DNA of 64,000 nucleotides from Cyathus striatus (taxonomy: Eukaryota; Basidiomycota; Agaricomycetes; Agaricales; Nidulariaceae). Under the pieces are notes generated by a model, which worked only from the letters and a program-made list of their open reading frames with translations, was not told the DNA's origin and ran no database searches. Of this stretch, positions 1-13,315 are shown in pieces. The first letter of the stretch is position 1. Each line of letters begins with the position of its first letter. The DNA lies in contig JAOVFP010000010.1 in the NCBI GenBank assembly GCA_025738555.1, forward strand, positions 3,038,001 through 3,102,000. Reading direction: 5' to 3'. The translations under genes and the position numbers were made by a program.

Positions 1-735
1 GGTGCACTGGCTATTTTCACTAATGGGGGGGGGGGGGGGTTCCTAGTCCTGGTTCATAATTACATGGGATATGGTACACCTGACAGCCTTGTGGCTGAAA
101 ATGAACTTGCAGATATGAAACATCCACGTCCTCATTCATCTACATAGTGTATTAAAATTGATCATGGTGCTGCAATGCACAAGAGATGGATGTGTCAGGA
201 GGAAAAGGTGGAATAGTGTTGTCTTCATGTTAGATTCCAGTTACAATGTAGTCATTTCATCTGTGTTTGGCTAACTAGCTTCATGGTAAGTTCACATAGC
301 AGTAGTTGGCATTAGATTTTGATTGGGTTGGTGTCACAATGAGGAGAGCACATAGGAAAGTGGTTGACTGAAGTGCATGAAACAGTGTTGGGAATGTATA
401 AAACAATAACAAGCATACATTATACATGATGCATTGGAGTGCAAGCAGGTCAGACCCTGCCTTAGCTGAGGCAGAGCACTAAAGCACTGACTGATTATTG
501 ATGCAAAGTGGCAGGCATACAGTTCCAGTACATGCTAAGTAGCAGATAGGCAGTTGATTATATGTCAAATGATGCAAATGTGCTATTCCACTTTATTTCA
601 TAGTAAAAGATATGTACAAGTCTTTATTTAAATAAAACATGTACAACATTTTTAAAGTAGCAAGTCTCAGTTCTTATATATCACACAACTGCCATGTGAC
701 ATACAACTATTATGGACACCATTATACAGGGATTT
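1..735. other. No gene recognised; G15 homopolymer
   Basis: No coding region with family resemblance is visible. A run of 15 G lies at 25-39. Homopolymers of this kind also mark transposon ends elsewhere in the window (C8 near 4,078 and G8 near 5,224), so the window may start inside or beside a repeat. Confidence 0.4.
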
Positions 736-1989
736 TCATTCCAGCAACCCTTGTTGATGAATTTGACCAAAAAGACCACAAAACATATTTTGATTGCTTT
801 GAACATGTTGTGGACTGCACCATCTTGTTATACATATCTGATGGCTAGGAACAATATATTCCCATCCACTAAACACAACACTCTGTAGATTAGGAAAGCA
901 TGACCCCAAGAAAAAGACATCTAATTCATCCCAATAAGGCATTTTGGCCTCCCCTGTCAAATAATTATAAGAATGTATGGTGATTTCTTTAATCACATTA
1001 TTTTTCATTAAAATCTTATCAAGAAATTGTATGATCAAATCAAAGTGCACTGACTGAGCATTCTCTGTATTAAAAATGACTTTTTGGAGGTGAGGAAATA
1101 CTGTCTGTAGTACATTTTCTAAAATTCAAGTTATGTTATTGATGCTGAGTTTATACAAGATATTATGCTTACTGCAGAATGGTGGAGTATCCACCCTGAG
1201 CTTTGTCAATGTGTCTTTATGCATTGCTCCTATTTGCATCCCTTGTATAAGGTGAGTATGGTAGATTTTTAATTCTTCCAGCTTGCACATTGGAGGTGAG
1301 ACTCTCTATATATTGAGTGATAGAAACTCTGTATCCAATAACATTAATGATTGAAGATGTGATTTTCATGGCTTGGTGGCCAGGTAATCTAGAACCAGGG
1401 AATCTTCTTCACCTGCCACATCAAATGTTACCTGATGAAGGCACACAACTGGTATATGTGTGAATCCATTTAGATAAGTTAAAGGCAAATTTTCAAAGCC
1501 AAAAAAGATCAAATGTCTAAGATTAGGTGACAACAGTATAGTTGTCAATACCTCTTTTAGTTCTTGTGCAACTTTGTTCCAGTGGAAACCTCCATGAGGT
1601 AATATATCCATTTTTTGAATGTTCTGAAGTAATGCAAGAATATGTGGAAGATCAGGATGATCAAATGTGTACAGTTTTAACTGCACACTTGTTATATATA
1701 AATTGCGAACATAAAATGCAAGGTGTAGTGATGATGTTAATGTGTTGTGCAGACTTGTCACTCAGTTGTATGTTAGGAGATCAACTGCGAAAACAAGATT
1801 TTGTTGTGATCTTTTCAAAAAGTCTTTGCATGTTAAAGTGCATGCTTTCAGATTACTTGTATCAGGGAGATTGATATAGTAGTGCAAACTTTCTATTGCT
1901 ACTTGATTGATAATGCACTCAAATATTTCAATTGGGAACAATTTAGTGGATGATTTCATTGTCAGATAGTGCTTTGTTGAAGTGGTCAT
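736..1989 (-). pseudogene. F-box protein pseudogene
   Basis: An F-box-like segment is visible at the N-terminus (LFPIEIFECIINQV, then LKACTLTCKDFLKRSQ), in the style of the many basidiomycete F-box genes whose products recruit substrates to SCF ubiquitin ligases. A leucine-rich C-terminal part follows (for example SPNLRHLIFFGFENLP and CFPNLQSVVFSGW). One minus-strand frame runs through the whole interval. It is broken by TGA at 1,762-1,764 and 1,366-1,368, a TAG near 1,306 and a TGA near 1,124. The TGAs fit ancestral CGA arginine codons. Apart from these stops the frame is continuous for about 1.25 kb, so this is one gene decayed by point mutation and not a set of small ORFs. The substrate is unknown. 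The F-box call is by pattern and would need a profile search. Confidence 0.7.
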
Positions 1990-3044
1990 ATTAAGATCAT
2001 AAAATGGTAGTTATGGTAGAGGTTGGCTCACCAATCTCAGGATGTACTTGCATACCAAGGAGTGCACTTGAAAATATATGGATCAAGGTGTGACTCATGT
2101 TGACTATAGCAATTCAATCAAAGACTAAATAAACTATTATATATTATTTAATTGGTCAGTCCTAATTCAATTAACAACATCACATCCCATAATACATGAT
2201 AGACATATCTAGCTCTCATAAATATGTCCTCCATTGAAAAAGAACAAGTTAAAATTAATTGCTCAAATGGTTTTAACTGCAGAGCAGGGATTAGCAGAGG
2301 CTTGATATGGCAGCAATGTAAGAGTAGTCTGGAAGAGGGGTAAATGAAGAGAAGGAAGATATGGAAAGGTAGCAGTAGAATCATGGAGACACATACCTTT
2401 GTAACATATGTGCAATGTGGGAAAAGACATCCATAATAGTGCCCCTCCAGTCACACCAGTTGATATTGTGGGTGCTCATCAGTCTCATAAAAGAATTGAA
2501 TGTGAAAGTTGGGAGTATCAAGACTGTCTTTGCTATTGTTGGGCAACCATGCCAGTACCAGCAATGTTCTGATGGCACAGGTGTTGGTGTGAGGAGCAAT
2601 TACGATTTGATGATGTGGCTAGAAATTATAAAGTGCCTGGAAAATGTAAAAGACAGAAAACAGGGTGACATTAATGACAAGGGAAAGATTTGAACAAGTG
2701 GCAAAGTAAGTGGGAGAGACAAAAATGAGAAGATGATGACAGGGGGTGAAAGGATCTGAGACAAGCAAAATTCATCAGTGGTCACAAGACAGTCACAAGG
2801 CTCCAGCCAATCAGGTTGAGATCCTGTTCATGAACCTGTAAATTGCCTTATAGGGAAATCAAGATGTCCCTATAACCCAACTACCTTAAAAGGTAGTGGG
2901 AATGAACATTTGTGTGTGAACACCTGAAGCTGGTTGATGATGGAGGACTGTGACATGGCCTAGTTAACTGAACAATATAAATATATTCAAGTGCAAAACT
3001 AGTATTTTGTAAATAGCACTCTTATCTACAAAATAACACAGTCC
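1990..3044. other. Intergenic; inverted-repeat motif at 2,871-2,903
   Basis: No gene was recognised. At 2,871-2,903 there is a short hairpin-forming palindrome (ACTACCTTAAAAGGTAGT) flanked by AACCC and GGGAAT. The same 33-bp motif occurs in the opposite orientation at 8,278-8,310, so it is a dispersed repeat end and not a chance palindrome. Confidence 0.45.
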
Positions 3045-4369
3045 CATCCTTCTACAAGTTCATTCTTGTCAGTGACAAGATCTGGCATTCTTAAAATAGC
3101 CTTGACATTCTTATCCTTGATATAGCCAAACTGACTTCAACTTCCAAGATATAGTAAGGTACATGTCGACTGCATGGACAAGTAATTCCAAATATGAGAA
3201 AGTAACAGCCAACCACAGCTGAATACACATTCAATGTCTATGGATGTAGCTTCAATAATAGTTAGTGATCAGGTAGATAGAATAACTTACCAGGTACTGA
3301 CAAGTAATCTAAAACCATGTGCAATGAAGTGGAATATGTGGACTGCCACTCAAACTACTACAAAAGAGCATTCTAAATTTTCTCTGTCTCAGTTGCAAGA
3401 TATTGCTCTAGTTCATCTTGTAATGCAGTCATGAATCATGCAGATTTGAATAGTGATGCAAACATGCTCACTTCAGGCTCTTGAATATTCACACCCTTTA
3501 TATTGAAGAGAATAAATCAGATATACATATATAATACAAGCAACTTGCTCAGTATTACTTACAGATGGGACTGTGTCATGTGAATTTGCTATCAATGATC
3601 CTCAATAATAGATGTTGTATTGAGTGTGCAGTACCTCCTTGCAGTTGCAATCCAGCTGTCTTGCCATCCAGCATTCTTGAAGTATTGGAGCTGTTGAACA
3701 GGCATTGGCCAGGGGTAAAAACAAGCAAGCCATGCCTGGTATGGGCATGAGGAAGAGGAAGCCTTGACTTGGGCTAGTACAAGAGTGATAGTGTAATAGA
3801 TTAACAACAAGGAGCAGTATGTACAATACAATGAGCTATCTACATAGGGATGTTTGTATGTGTTATAATCTAAAGGGTCCATGCAGTCTGTTCACTTCAA
3901 CAGGAGCTTGTACTGAGGGTGGAGAACTGTGGTAAGAAAGTGTGAGCATAATACAATAGAATCAATCCAACTCTGAGAAACATATTCATAGCAACATGGT
4001 ATATTTCAGCTTCATCAGTATTTGAGTAATACCTATTCAATGTCTTCTTTGCAAGTCCAGCAGCAGTACTTTGCACTCCCCCCCCTTCACCATGAATTCA
4101 CATGAAATTCACATGGACGTCATGTGAATTTAAATATTTTCTAAAGAGCATAGGTTCATGAACATTCATGTAGTTTAGGTGAAATTAAAGTGAAAATCTA
4201 GTGAAATTCACATGAAAAATTGAGTGAAATTCACTTAAAAACATGCTGAAAATGAATTTATTTATTGATCATATAACTAATTTATATATTACAAAGCAAC
4301 AATAATATTATATAATGTTCTCCAATTTTCTGCTCTTGCACTCAATATTTCACCTCTTGCCTTCCCATG

Positions 4370-4680
4370 CCTACCACCCCTCTGCTCACTGTGCACTCTA
4401 TCCTGCTTGCTATTCTGCCCCTCTGCTTGCTGTGTGCCCCATCCCACTCATTATCCCATGCCTCTGCTCATTGTGCACTTTATTCTGCTTGCTATTCTGC
4501 CCCTCTACTTGCTGTGTACTCCATTCCACTCACTATTCCCCCCCTCTGCACTCATTGTGTGCTCTAATATACTTGTCATCCTGCCCATCCTGCCACATGC
4601 ACTCATTGTCCTGCCCCTCCTGCTTGCTGTGCACCTTCTGCTTGCTGTGTGCATCCCACTTTCCTGCACTCTCATTGTTA
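4370..4680 (+). repeat. Pyrimidine-rich minisatellite
   Basis: Irregular tandem units built on CTGCTTGCTGTGTGC and CTGCCCCTC motifs, roughly 30-60 bp apart. All forward frames stay open here because the repeat lacks stop codons, so the overlapping Cys/Leu/Pro-rich ORFs are not genes. Confidence 0.65.
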
Positions 4681-4944
4681 CTGTATTTGATCTTGACAGA
4701 GAAAGAGAAGAAGGGAAGGAATGAAAAAGGGAAGGAGGGTGGAAGGATGAAAAGTGGAAGGAAGGGAGGAGGGAGAGGGGAGAGAGAAGGGAGTGAATGA
4801 TGGTGATGTGGCGGGGGGCAGGAATCAACAATGGTATGACATGTTTTGGTCATGTGATATTTCAATCATGTAATAAAGTATTAGAAAGTGGAGAGTTGAT
4901 GAGAGTATATAGTGTGGGAAATAACTTTTTTATACAAGTTTTCA

Positions 4945-5022
4945 GGGTATAGTGGTTAATTGCTGTACTGTGGAAAAACTATTGGTCATCACTTTGAGGT
5001 TGTTGGTTCAATTCTGACTATA
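4945..5022 (+). ncRNA. tRNA-like (Pol III promoter) segment
   Basis: The sequence has an A-box-like TATAGTGGTTAA and, about 50 bp later, a B-box-like GGTTCAATTC that can form a five-pair T arm with G-U pairs. No matching acceptor stem is visible, so a working tRNA is unlikely. A tRNA-derived SINE piece or a decayed tRNA inside the surrounding TIR element is more plausible. Confidence 0.3.
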
Positions 5023-5460
5023 GTCATTATTTACTATGTACATTTATTTTTATTATTAGTAAGCAATACTGTGAAATACAATTGAAGCTTACTACTATTG
5101 TATAAGCTTCATGTGAATTTCACCAAGTGATATGAATATCTGGTGAAAAATTCACATGAAGATCAAGTGAATAGATAAATTTCATGAGAAATTCATGTGA
5201 AATTAGGTGAAATTCACATGTAAGGGGGGGGAGTGTAAAGAGCTCTCTAGCAGCTGCATATATTGAGGGAGAAAGCATTGAATTGAGGGCAGCATTGGTG
5301 AGCTGGTCATTCATGATATCCATGACAGGAGTTACATGGATGATGTTGGATGTCAATACTAAAAAGAAAAGGCATAAGTGTCAGTCAATTATTTTTATTA
5401 AATGCCTAGGTATTATGATCATGGTGATCATATAAGCTAGGCATTTTTTTTATGATCACC

Positions 5461-6037
5461 TGTCATATCCATGACAATCCCTGAACCATTGGAGTCAACT
5501 CTGGGTTTACTCCACTTTTGTATGTTTCCTCTGGACTATGTATACTTATTATATATTGAACTCTTCCTTACTAATGTTTACTTGTTCCTTCCCTTTAATA
5601 TTTCTACCTTGTTCTCCAGCCATGGCCATTTTATCTATGACTATAATCTAGAGGCATACTACTAGTTTACTTATAGTCTACATTCTATGGAGTTTACTTA
5701 TCCCTAGGATGCCACCTACCCATGGGCATTACTCCGTACGCATTTGGACAAAGTAGTTTACTATATAAACTACTCCTGTAATGTAGATAGACTTCAGTTT
5801 TGAATCAACTATGTTTACACCCTTCTCCCACTTGAGCATTGAGCCAACTCCACTATTTTGCCACCTACTCTGCTTTGTTCTAAATATGGAACTAGAAGTC
5901 CAAGGGGTGCAACACACAAGTTGAAGCCAATGTTCCACTACTCCTGTACCTGTCCACTACCTCCATGCATCCTACTAATGTGTACTAGTTACTCTGCCAC
6001 TTAGACTATCTCCTCTGAGGTTCTTTGTAGTATGTCA
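5461..6037 (+). repeat. Solo LTR, degraded 3' end
   Basis: Starts TGTCATATCCATGACAATCC and aligns over its length with the complete solo LTR at 17,472-18,080. The last part (after GAGGTTCTT) is deleted or scrambled and no target duplication can be seen. It lies just inside the left terminus of the 9-bp-TSD element. The copy at 17.5 kb keeps several CpGs that are TG or CA here, so this copy looks older. Confidence 0.7.
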
Positions 6038-6662
6038 TAATTGATACATATTGATGGGAATCCAAGAAATCTTTAATGAGCATATTTTTATACTTTTCAG
6101 AACCAATGAATTACAACACCCAGTAATGCCACATTAAACTCCCAGCCCATTGTTTAGTAGTGTAATTCAGCCTATTGTATTGATAATTCTGTATTAACAA
6201 CTCAATGATTGACCTGATAAATACCAGTCATTGATTCAGACACTTTGACAGATAGGGTCTCATCATGTCAGTGACAATACTGTGCATGACTATGGAGAAA
6301 TAATAGTAAGTTTCTTTAGGCAAACCTCAAGAGAGAGAAAAAGCAATGTGGCCCTTTAGTGGATACTAAATTAAACAATAGGAAAGCAAGTAAGTAATAG
6401 CCACTGGGCAAGAAAGTGCAGAGAAGTACATGAGGTTGCTTTTCATATGTATGAATGAATACTGATACTAACAGAGCTATATAACATATGCCAGAGAAGT
6501 GAAACACATATGACAGTATAGAAGTGTCATGCAATCATATAGAGTAAGCATATATATAATCCAACAATGTGTGTTGAAGATATAAGAATAACCAAAGGTT
6601 TATACAAGAATCATAACCAACTAATGACTGAGACATGTGAATTGAATGTGATGTGGAATCAT
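6038..6662. other. Interior of the 9-bp-TSD element
   Basis: No gene. Roughly 6,480-6,662 aligns with 29,990-30,235, the interior of the second copy of the element, including a shared GTTGAAGATAT and a GATGTGATGT block next to the insertion site. The interior continues after the 8.2-kb insertion at 14,915-15,240. Confidence 0.55.
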
Positions 6663-6969
6663 ATGGAAAGCCGGACAACCATGCTCGACTACATCAAAGT
6701 TTTTGAGCTCCACCCTTCAGCTCTATGGCAGTGCGCTTAGATACTCGCTTAGGACCTAGTTCTTTGGGCAGAATTTCGGTTAACAACTAAATTGGAACGC
6801 AGTACATTTAATTTGAGTACGAATGTAAGACATAAGAATTAAAACAGACTATTGTGACATAGACCTTCTGTCATTATTACATGTTTATAATTCCATTGTC
6901 GAGGTAGAAAATGAATAATAAAGGGCCTCAGTTAATAACAATAACTTAAAAACTAATTTCAACTTACTT

Positions 6970-9163
6970 CCCAATAGCAATAAGGCTAAGGTGCTACTTA
7001 TTCAGTACAGTCTGCCCCTGTGCAAGTATTCCGTAGAGTAGGAAAACTGCCTGCAATGCGAAACTCGATATATCTCACATCTCAAGATGTTCCAAAATTG
7101 GATTGCATAATCAATCTATATGCATTCTGCTTGTCTCAACCTATCCTCACCTCCCCGCTCACTCTGTCCCTCACTTTCCTCGAAATATACAACATCTTGC
7201 ACCATTTCGAAATTTTATCCATCCATGATGATCGTTTTGACACATTAATATCTCTCCACCACCTCTCGCAAAGCTAGACCATGAAGTTTGACAGTATCTC
7301 AACGGTATCTCTCAAAACCAAGTTTCCCAATTTATTTTCAATTCCCCCCCTGAATCTCAGCTATTATTTCTATTTAATTTCCATTCGTTAATTTGAGGTC
7401 ATTGTCCACCAGTGTATGTAATTGCTTATTTTAGGTTTAATGATATTGTATTCTGCATACTTACAAGCTGGTGTATATTTCTATATTTCTACAGCTCCAT
7501 GACTCAATTTTCATTGCCAATGAACTGGAATTCTATATCTTTTACTCCGTATTGACACTCTTACCGTTTTAATTTTTAATTTTGTGCTAATGCCACCTCT
7601 CATTCACCTGGGAACTTTACACACAGGTCCTAAAAGTGATGTCAATTCCCACACATATAGAGAATAGTCCACTGCCTCGTTTGATATATCACACATCCAA
7701 AACTGCCTCGATTTCTTTCAAACTTTGGTTATTTGTAATATATAATACATTCTACTGGATTACAATTTAAATGCTGTTTAAATGATAGCATGTTGTGATA
7801 TACCTTACAAATTTGTTCATAAAGGTCTCCATAGTTGGATTGCCATTAATATATTATGGAAATTTGGACTTCCAAAGATAATATACCTTATTAAAGATAT
7901 AAAATAGAAAAGACATTCCAGAATAAAGATATGGCGCCATAAAAATAAACCTTCCTCATTTTCAATGTTGTGAGATTCAGACATGTTGTTATATTTTCTC
8001 TATAGATGAATATAATGCAATGGCACTTCATTAACATATGTAGAAGTATTTCTGTAGTCAAATGCTATGCAGAAATGCTGTCACTGTCTCAGTTATACAG
8101 TAGTATTCTGTAGTAGAGAAAGAAGCACACAAGCCAATTCAATGTGATGAATATTAAGCTTCATATTTCTCATAGTGAGAAGGGAGAATATTCATATAAC
8201 TTTGGGTGTGGATTACATGGCATGTATACTATAGTGTGGAGAAGAATCGTAGCATTCTGAAACCCAGAAGAAATTATATTCCCACTACCTTTTAAGGTAG
8301 TTGGGTTATAGGGGACGGTCAGTTTCAGTTTTGGACGGTTTTGGTATCTGCCATTGTACATTTTTGGAATGTGACTGTAACTTCCGTCACTGCATCCTCT
8401 GCTGTTTTTTCAGGCTACTTATCGCTGATGATTTCGGGCACCAGCAATTTCGAGATTCATTCACAACCAAATTGATTCCATAAGTGCTAGTGTATTTACA
8501 AGAGTATGTGTACAAAGCCTTCTTGAAATCGAATGGAAAATGCTGATCGTTGTTAGTTTTTGGGGGCAGTAAGGATTTTTTTTACTCCGGTTTTTTATAG
8601 GGTGTCAGTCTTACGAGTTTCCATTGTTTCAACAGTATTGAGTGAATGTTTACAATTTGGTGTTTTACTCTTTTGTGTTTTGTGTGATATGAGGGTTTTT
8701 GGGGAAATGCTGTATGTCGTCATAGTCTTTTGCGATTGCTGACAACTCTTTCCTAAACCAAATGAAAGTTGTTCAATATTGTTGGTTCTTCCAGCCTTTT
8801 ACGCTGTTTTCATGGCATCGATTAAACGTCTCAATTACTGTACTCGATATATTACTTGTAGGTGGTTTTTTATGCTATTGAGGATGAGGCTAAAGTGTTG
8901 CATGTCATGATCCCTTTCCTGAATACACAATACTTACCACTGGATGATATCACTGGGTTTTGTGGAGTAAATGACGTGTAGATTAGTATTGTATTGATTT
9001 GTTTGATGGGGCTGATTGCACTGGTCCAACATCCTCACCCCCATTGTTCTCGCGGCTTTTTTCTTTCGTACTTCCTCTTGCTCAGTTATTTACTCTAGTG
9101 ATGGGTTCCAATCAATCCCAGTAAATGTCATATTTTTCTCTGTTCATTGCATTTCTGATTAGT
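6970..9163. other. Left interior of the 8.2-kb element, no gene recognised
   Basis: This stretch has retained CpGs but no ORF with family resemblance. The only discrete feature is the inverted copy of the ACTACCTTTTAAGGTAGT hairpin motif at 8,278-8,310, matching 2,871-2,903. It could be the terminus of a smaller element embedded here. Confidence 0.35.
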
Positions 9164-11508
9164 ATGATTGATGCAAGTAGTGCCACTCATGATAACAGTA
9201 TGGACGGCGACTGCACCATCACCTGTGGTTGACTTTCTCCTGCCGTTGAATCAACTTCTGCAATTCCACTAGAAAATAGGGAACATGTAAGTATAAAATC
9301 CTGTCCAGCGGATGGACTCATTTACTTTTTAACAGGCAGTCCATACTCTATCCTCTTTTGGCCCAATCTCTGTACCCTCTGCTCCTGCTTTTCCCCTTGC
9401 TTGTGATACACATTATGAGACATCAAATGTTTCTTCCAATTTGTTCATGATAGGGTGGAAGGCAATAGCAGCTTCTGCTTGGGAATTACCTGATTTGTTT
9501 CAGGCGGTCTCTTATTTATGTTTTGTGTGCAATGCACATGGACTCATACTGGATATTCACGATACATTACTCGTGCCTTCCCTATTGCAGCATCTGTTTT
9601 CAGGTGCTTGCTTTATATATTCTGTGCCCTCTGCGTGTTCCTTGTGCTTCATGCATTTTGGTTCATCATATAATTTACAATGCTTCTTCACAGACCACAT
9701 TATAAACTCTGCATTATCATTATCTTCTTTGATTGCTATTGCAACTTCATTGCACATATCATTACCTGAAAACAATGTCGATATTCCAGGAATGCTTCAT
9801 GCATTATCGCTGTTTAAGAATCGTTACAACTCTGTACTGATTTTTCCTCTTCAATCAGTTTCCTCCTTCATAAATACTATTTGCTCGTTATCTCATAACG
9901 AGTTACAGGAATTGTTATCACATCATGGTGTGGTCATTCCTTATATAGGGTGGACTCATAAACAGCTTACAGAAAATATGATGCAACATTTCTGTTATGC
10001 AGAATGTGTTCTAACCGAGTTTGTACAATGCAAACACTTCAGAGGGGAATGTGCTCATAATTTACTGCATGAACCTACTCAAACGGAACTACGTGATTTC
10101 GTTTTGCAATGTATCATGAATAATGTTTCAAATTGATCTGTACTGCAACTTGCTCTACATGTGGAATATATTAAAGTTGATAACATTAACACCCTTCCTA
10201 CGAACACACTTCAATGCCACTTCATTGATCATTTTCATCCATCACCATATTACAATCTTCTTTATGACACTTTACAACAGATTCGAAATGATTGGCCTGA
10301 AATACTAAATGACTGTAAAAAAATTAAACTTATTACTGAATTTCGAAAAAGTACTAATCAATCCTCTCTTTTGCAACAAGTGTGTGCATCATGTGGTTCA
10401 ATTCATTACAGTACTAGTGGTGTCGAAGTTGATATATCTGATGTTGATCTGACACCTCTTGTTTTGCCAACATTTTCTTCGCTTGTTCCAGTTCCATTCA
10501 TTTTTGGTTCTCTACAGCGATTTCTGCTTCATCCCGATGGTGTTCTGCACTATACAGAATCTGGTGACTCATGCAAATTATGATTTTGTTCTGATTGTAT
10601 GTCAAAACTAAAACACCGAAAACTACCTCCATTGTCTATGTCGAACAATAATTATCTCGGTCCTGTTCCTGATGCTTTAAAGGATCTTACCATTGTTGAA
10701 CAATCAATGATAGCATGTTGTCGTTCTAAATCTCTTATCATTCAATTGCGTCAACATGATCAATCATGCACTGTTTCCACTACTCAAAGAGGTATTAAAG
10801 GTCATGTCATTATATATCCTCAATCTCCAACACAATTACTAAATGTTCTTCCTCCAACATTACATGATGTTGTTATGCATATTTGTGTCATTTTTATCAG
10901 ATCAAACCTTCCATCCAGTCAATGGTTAAGAGATAAAGCTATTCCTCTCGTAGTGAGAAAAGAAAAAGTGTGGGAAGTATTGGAATGGCTAAAGACTAAT
11001 AATCCACTCTATTCTGGTATCACTATTGATATTTCTAATCTTAACCAATTGCATTCACACTTTATTCCTCCTTTTGATATACAGCTAGTACATGACAATA
11101 AAAGTAATGAAAACTTGACATCACAATATGATTGTAATGATAAATCAACTATGATTTCCCCTGACACCTTTGAAAGTATAATCATTACTGATACAGATGT
11201 GAATACTCCTGCACATGAACTACATGCTGCTGCTTTGAAACATTTCAAACAAAACCATTCATATCTCCAATATCCTCATGAACCTATTCCTGCAAATGAA
11301 TTTAATAACCCATCTCTGTTGCCAATGACATATCCTACCCTTTTCCCATATGGTATTGGAGGTCCTGAAAATAGTAATAGATCTGTTCGAGTATCATTCC
11401 AACGTCATGTTAAATATTTATTATCTTTTGCCGATCGCCGATTTCAAACACACCCCACATTTATGTTTACTGTTTTTAATATTATCCAACGAAGAAAGGC
11501 TCTTCTTT
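9164..11508 (+). pseudogene. Helitron-type replicase N-terminal region, truncated
   Basis: Exon 1 (about 9,164-9,286) ends at GTAAGT, and exon 2 starts at 9,336 after TTTTAACAG. From there one frame runs to 11,508. The middle has CxxC-type motifs (VCASCGSIHY; CSDCMSKLKHRKLPPLSM) followed by NYLGPVPDALKDLTIVEQSM, typical of the fungal DUF6570 region. The end has NPSLLPMTYPTLFPYGIGG and a SVRVSFQRHVKYLLSFADRR stretch, typical of Helitron_like_N. The Rep HUH motif and the SF1 helicase, which should follow, are missing because an insertion starts at 11,509. Three in-frame TGA codons (near 9,233, 10,134 and 10,581) sit where CGA would restore Arg. Helitron proteins drive rolling-circle transposition. 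This copy is dead. Confidence 0.8.
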
Positions 11509-12619
11509 ATGGAAAGCTGGACAACCACACTCGACCACGTCAAAATCTTTGAGCTCCGACCTTCGGCGCTTTGGCAGCTCGCTTAGATATTTGCTTAGGG
11601 CACTTGCTGTTTGGACTAAGTTTTCGGTTAATGGCTTAATCAGAATGTACATATATCTAAGTACTAATGTAAAACATTAGAACAGACTGCCACAGCACAT
11701 AGGTCTTTTGTCATTATGATATGTTATTAATTCAAAAATTACTCGGGATAAAAGAAGAATTAAGTCTCTGATTCAATCACAATAAGTGTAAGCAAAAATA
11801 CAATTTCTTAGTTTCAAATCTATGTATTCATTTGTCCCTGCATCATTTTTAACAGTGCTCTGAATTGACACTGATCTGTTATTCGCACTTGAGATTACAA
11901 GCTACAATACTGGGTTACATTGAAGAGGTGGAAGTGCGGTTGCATGTACTTTACAAAGACAAATATTGCGAGTCATCAAGACATCTGTCTGACTGGGAAT
12001 TCTAAGGTGAGAGGGAGTAAGAATTTATTTACTCGTCTGTAGTGTAACTACAGAGATTTTTATACTAGAAAAAACCAATAAATCTAAAATAAGTAAGAGT
12101 AATTATATCAGATGAAGGATGTAAAAGGAAAAGTGTGAAACATAAAAAATGAATAGAAAACTCAGTAAGAAAGTCCAATGTGTTTGAGGTTTGCAAGGAG
12201 ACAAGTTCTCCATACATCAGGGTCTAGTGTCGGTGCTGATGTTGAAGTTATTTTGAGAACTCGGAGTGTCGCAGGGGATAGGTATAGTCAGAATGGTGTA
12301 TGAAGATATATAATTTGAGAATAGTACAAAGAGAGCGAGCAGGAAGGAGATTGAACAGAGAGCACAAGCAGAATGTGTACGAATGCATCAATGATGCATG
12401 ATGCGTGATTATGTAATCCAATTTGGAACGACGCAGCACAGGCATTTTGCCTGCTCTACACCTAATGGGGGCTTCGAATATTGACTGTCCCCAGTCAATC
12501 TTATAAAGATATAAAAGAAACCTGTGAAAGAAAAGAAAGGCATGGCGAGATAATAGGAGAATAAAAGGTGAATGCATGTAAGTTAGGCGAAGGGATGGGG
12601 AGAAATAAATTAACAACCA

Positions 12620-13315
12620 ATGAAAAGGGAAGGGTGGGATAATGTAAATATAAAATTATAACTCAGTTTGTAAAGTAAAATGCGAAGATAGAGTAGAATT
12701 TTCAAATAAAAGGAATAAGATAGTATAAAGTGAGAGGAAAGTGAGTTAAAGTAAATGAGTAGTGAAAATTAATGGAATGTGGCTTGATGGGAGTTGAGAA
12801 GTGAATGGTACAAGAGCGGGGAAATTTGTTGACAGAAAATTGACAGTGTGGGTGTGAAATAGGAAATGTGGGAAAGGGGGAATAGAGAACTGAAAGATGA
12901 AAGTCGACGAAAAGAGCAAGTTGTGAGAGATTATGTCCAGGTGGATGTGTGGTAGGGGGGATGGGAGAAATAATGTAGATATATGTATAAAAAACTGTTG
13001 TTTATTGTGAAGATAGAATTTGGAGATAGAGTAAATTGTTGATGGAAAATGGGTAGGATAGTGTGAAGGAAGGGGAACATGGATTAAAATGAGTGGAGAA
13101 AAATTGGCGCGAGTGTCTTGCGAGAGAACGACATTTATTAATAGATGAAAGTGAAATGAGCAAAGTGGCAATATTTGACAGCAGGTTGACAGCGTGGGTG
13201 TGGAATTAGGAAGTGCACGGAAAGGGGTATAGAGAACTGAAAAGCGAGAATGAAAGAGATGAGCAAGTTGTGAAATGTCAAGTCCAGGTGGATGCATGGT
13301 AGGGGAAATTGGGGG
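12620..13315. repeat. Two tandem units of about 340 bp
   Basis: The segment 12,630-12,961 is repeated with divergence at about 12,990-13,315. Shared blocks are GAAGATAGA, the GACAG(A/C) ... TTGACAG(T/C)GTGGGTGTG stretch, TAGAGAACTGAAA, GAGCAAGTTGTGA and GTCCAGGTGGATG. The units are open in some minus-strand frames, but no protein family is recognisable, so those ORFs are taken as chance. Confidence 0.6.

Larger units (their letters stand above)
4069..5240. mobile_element. Non-autonomous TIR element in the hAT gene
   Basis: The ends are inverted repeats. The left end reads CTTTGCACTCCCCCCCC and the right end, reverse-complemented, reads CTTTACACTCCCCCCCC. Both are followed by repeated TTCACATGAATTTC-type motifs (4,087-4,140 and 5,105-5,222). 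The hAT reading frame continues on either side (SIYAAAR to the right, GLAKKTLN to the left), which fixes the insertion. No transposase is present. The interior holds a TGCTTGCTGTGTGC-type minisatellite (about 4,370-4,680), a purine-rich stretch (4,690-4,800) and a tRNA-like segment. The target duplication is not clean, so the superfamily is uncertain. Confidence 0.72.

Noticed and set aside
4945..5022. A functional tRNA gene
   Set aside because: A- and B-box-like sequences are present, but no acceptor stem pairs and the anticodon arm cannot be placed.
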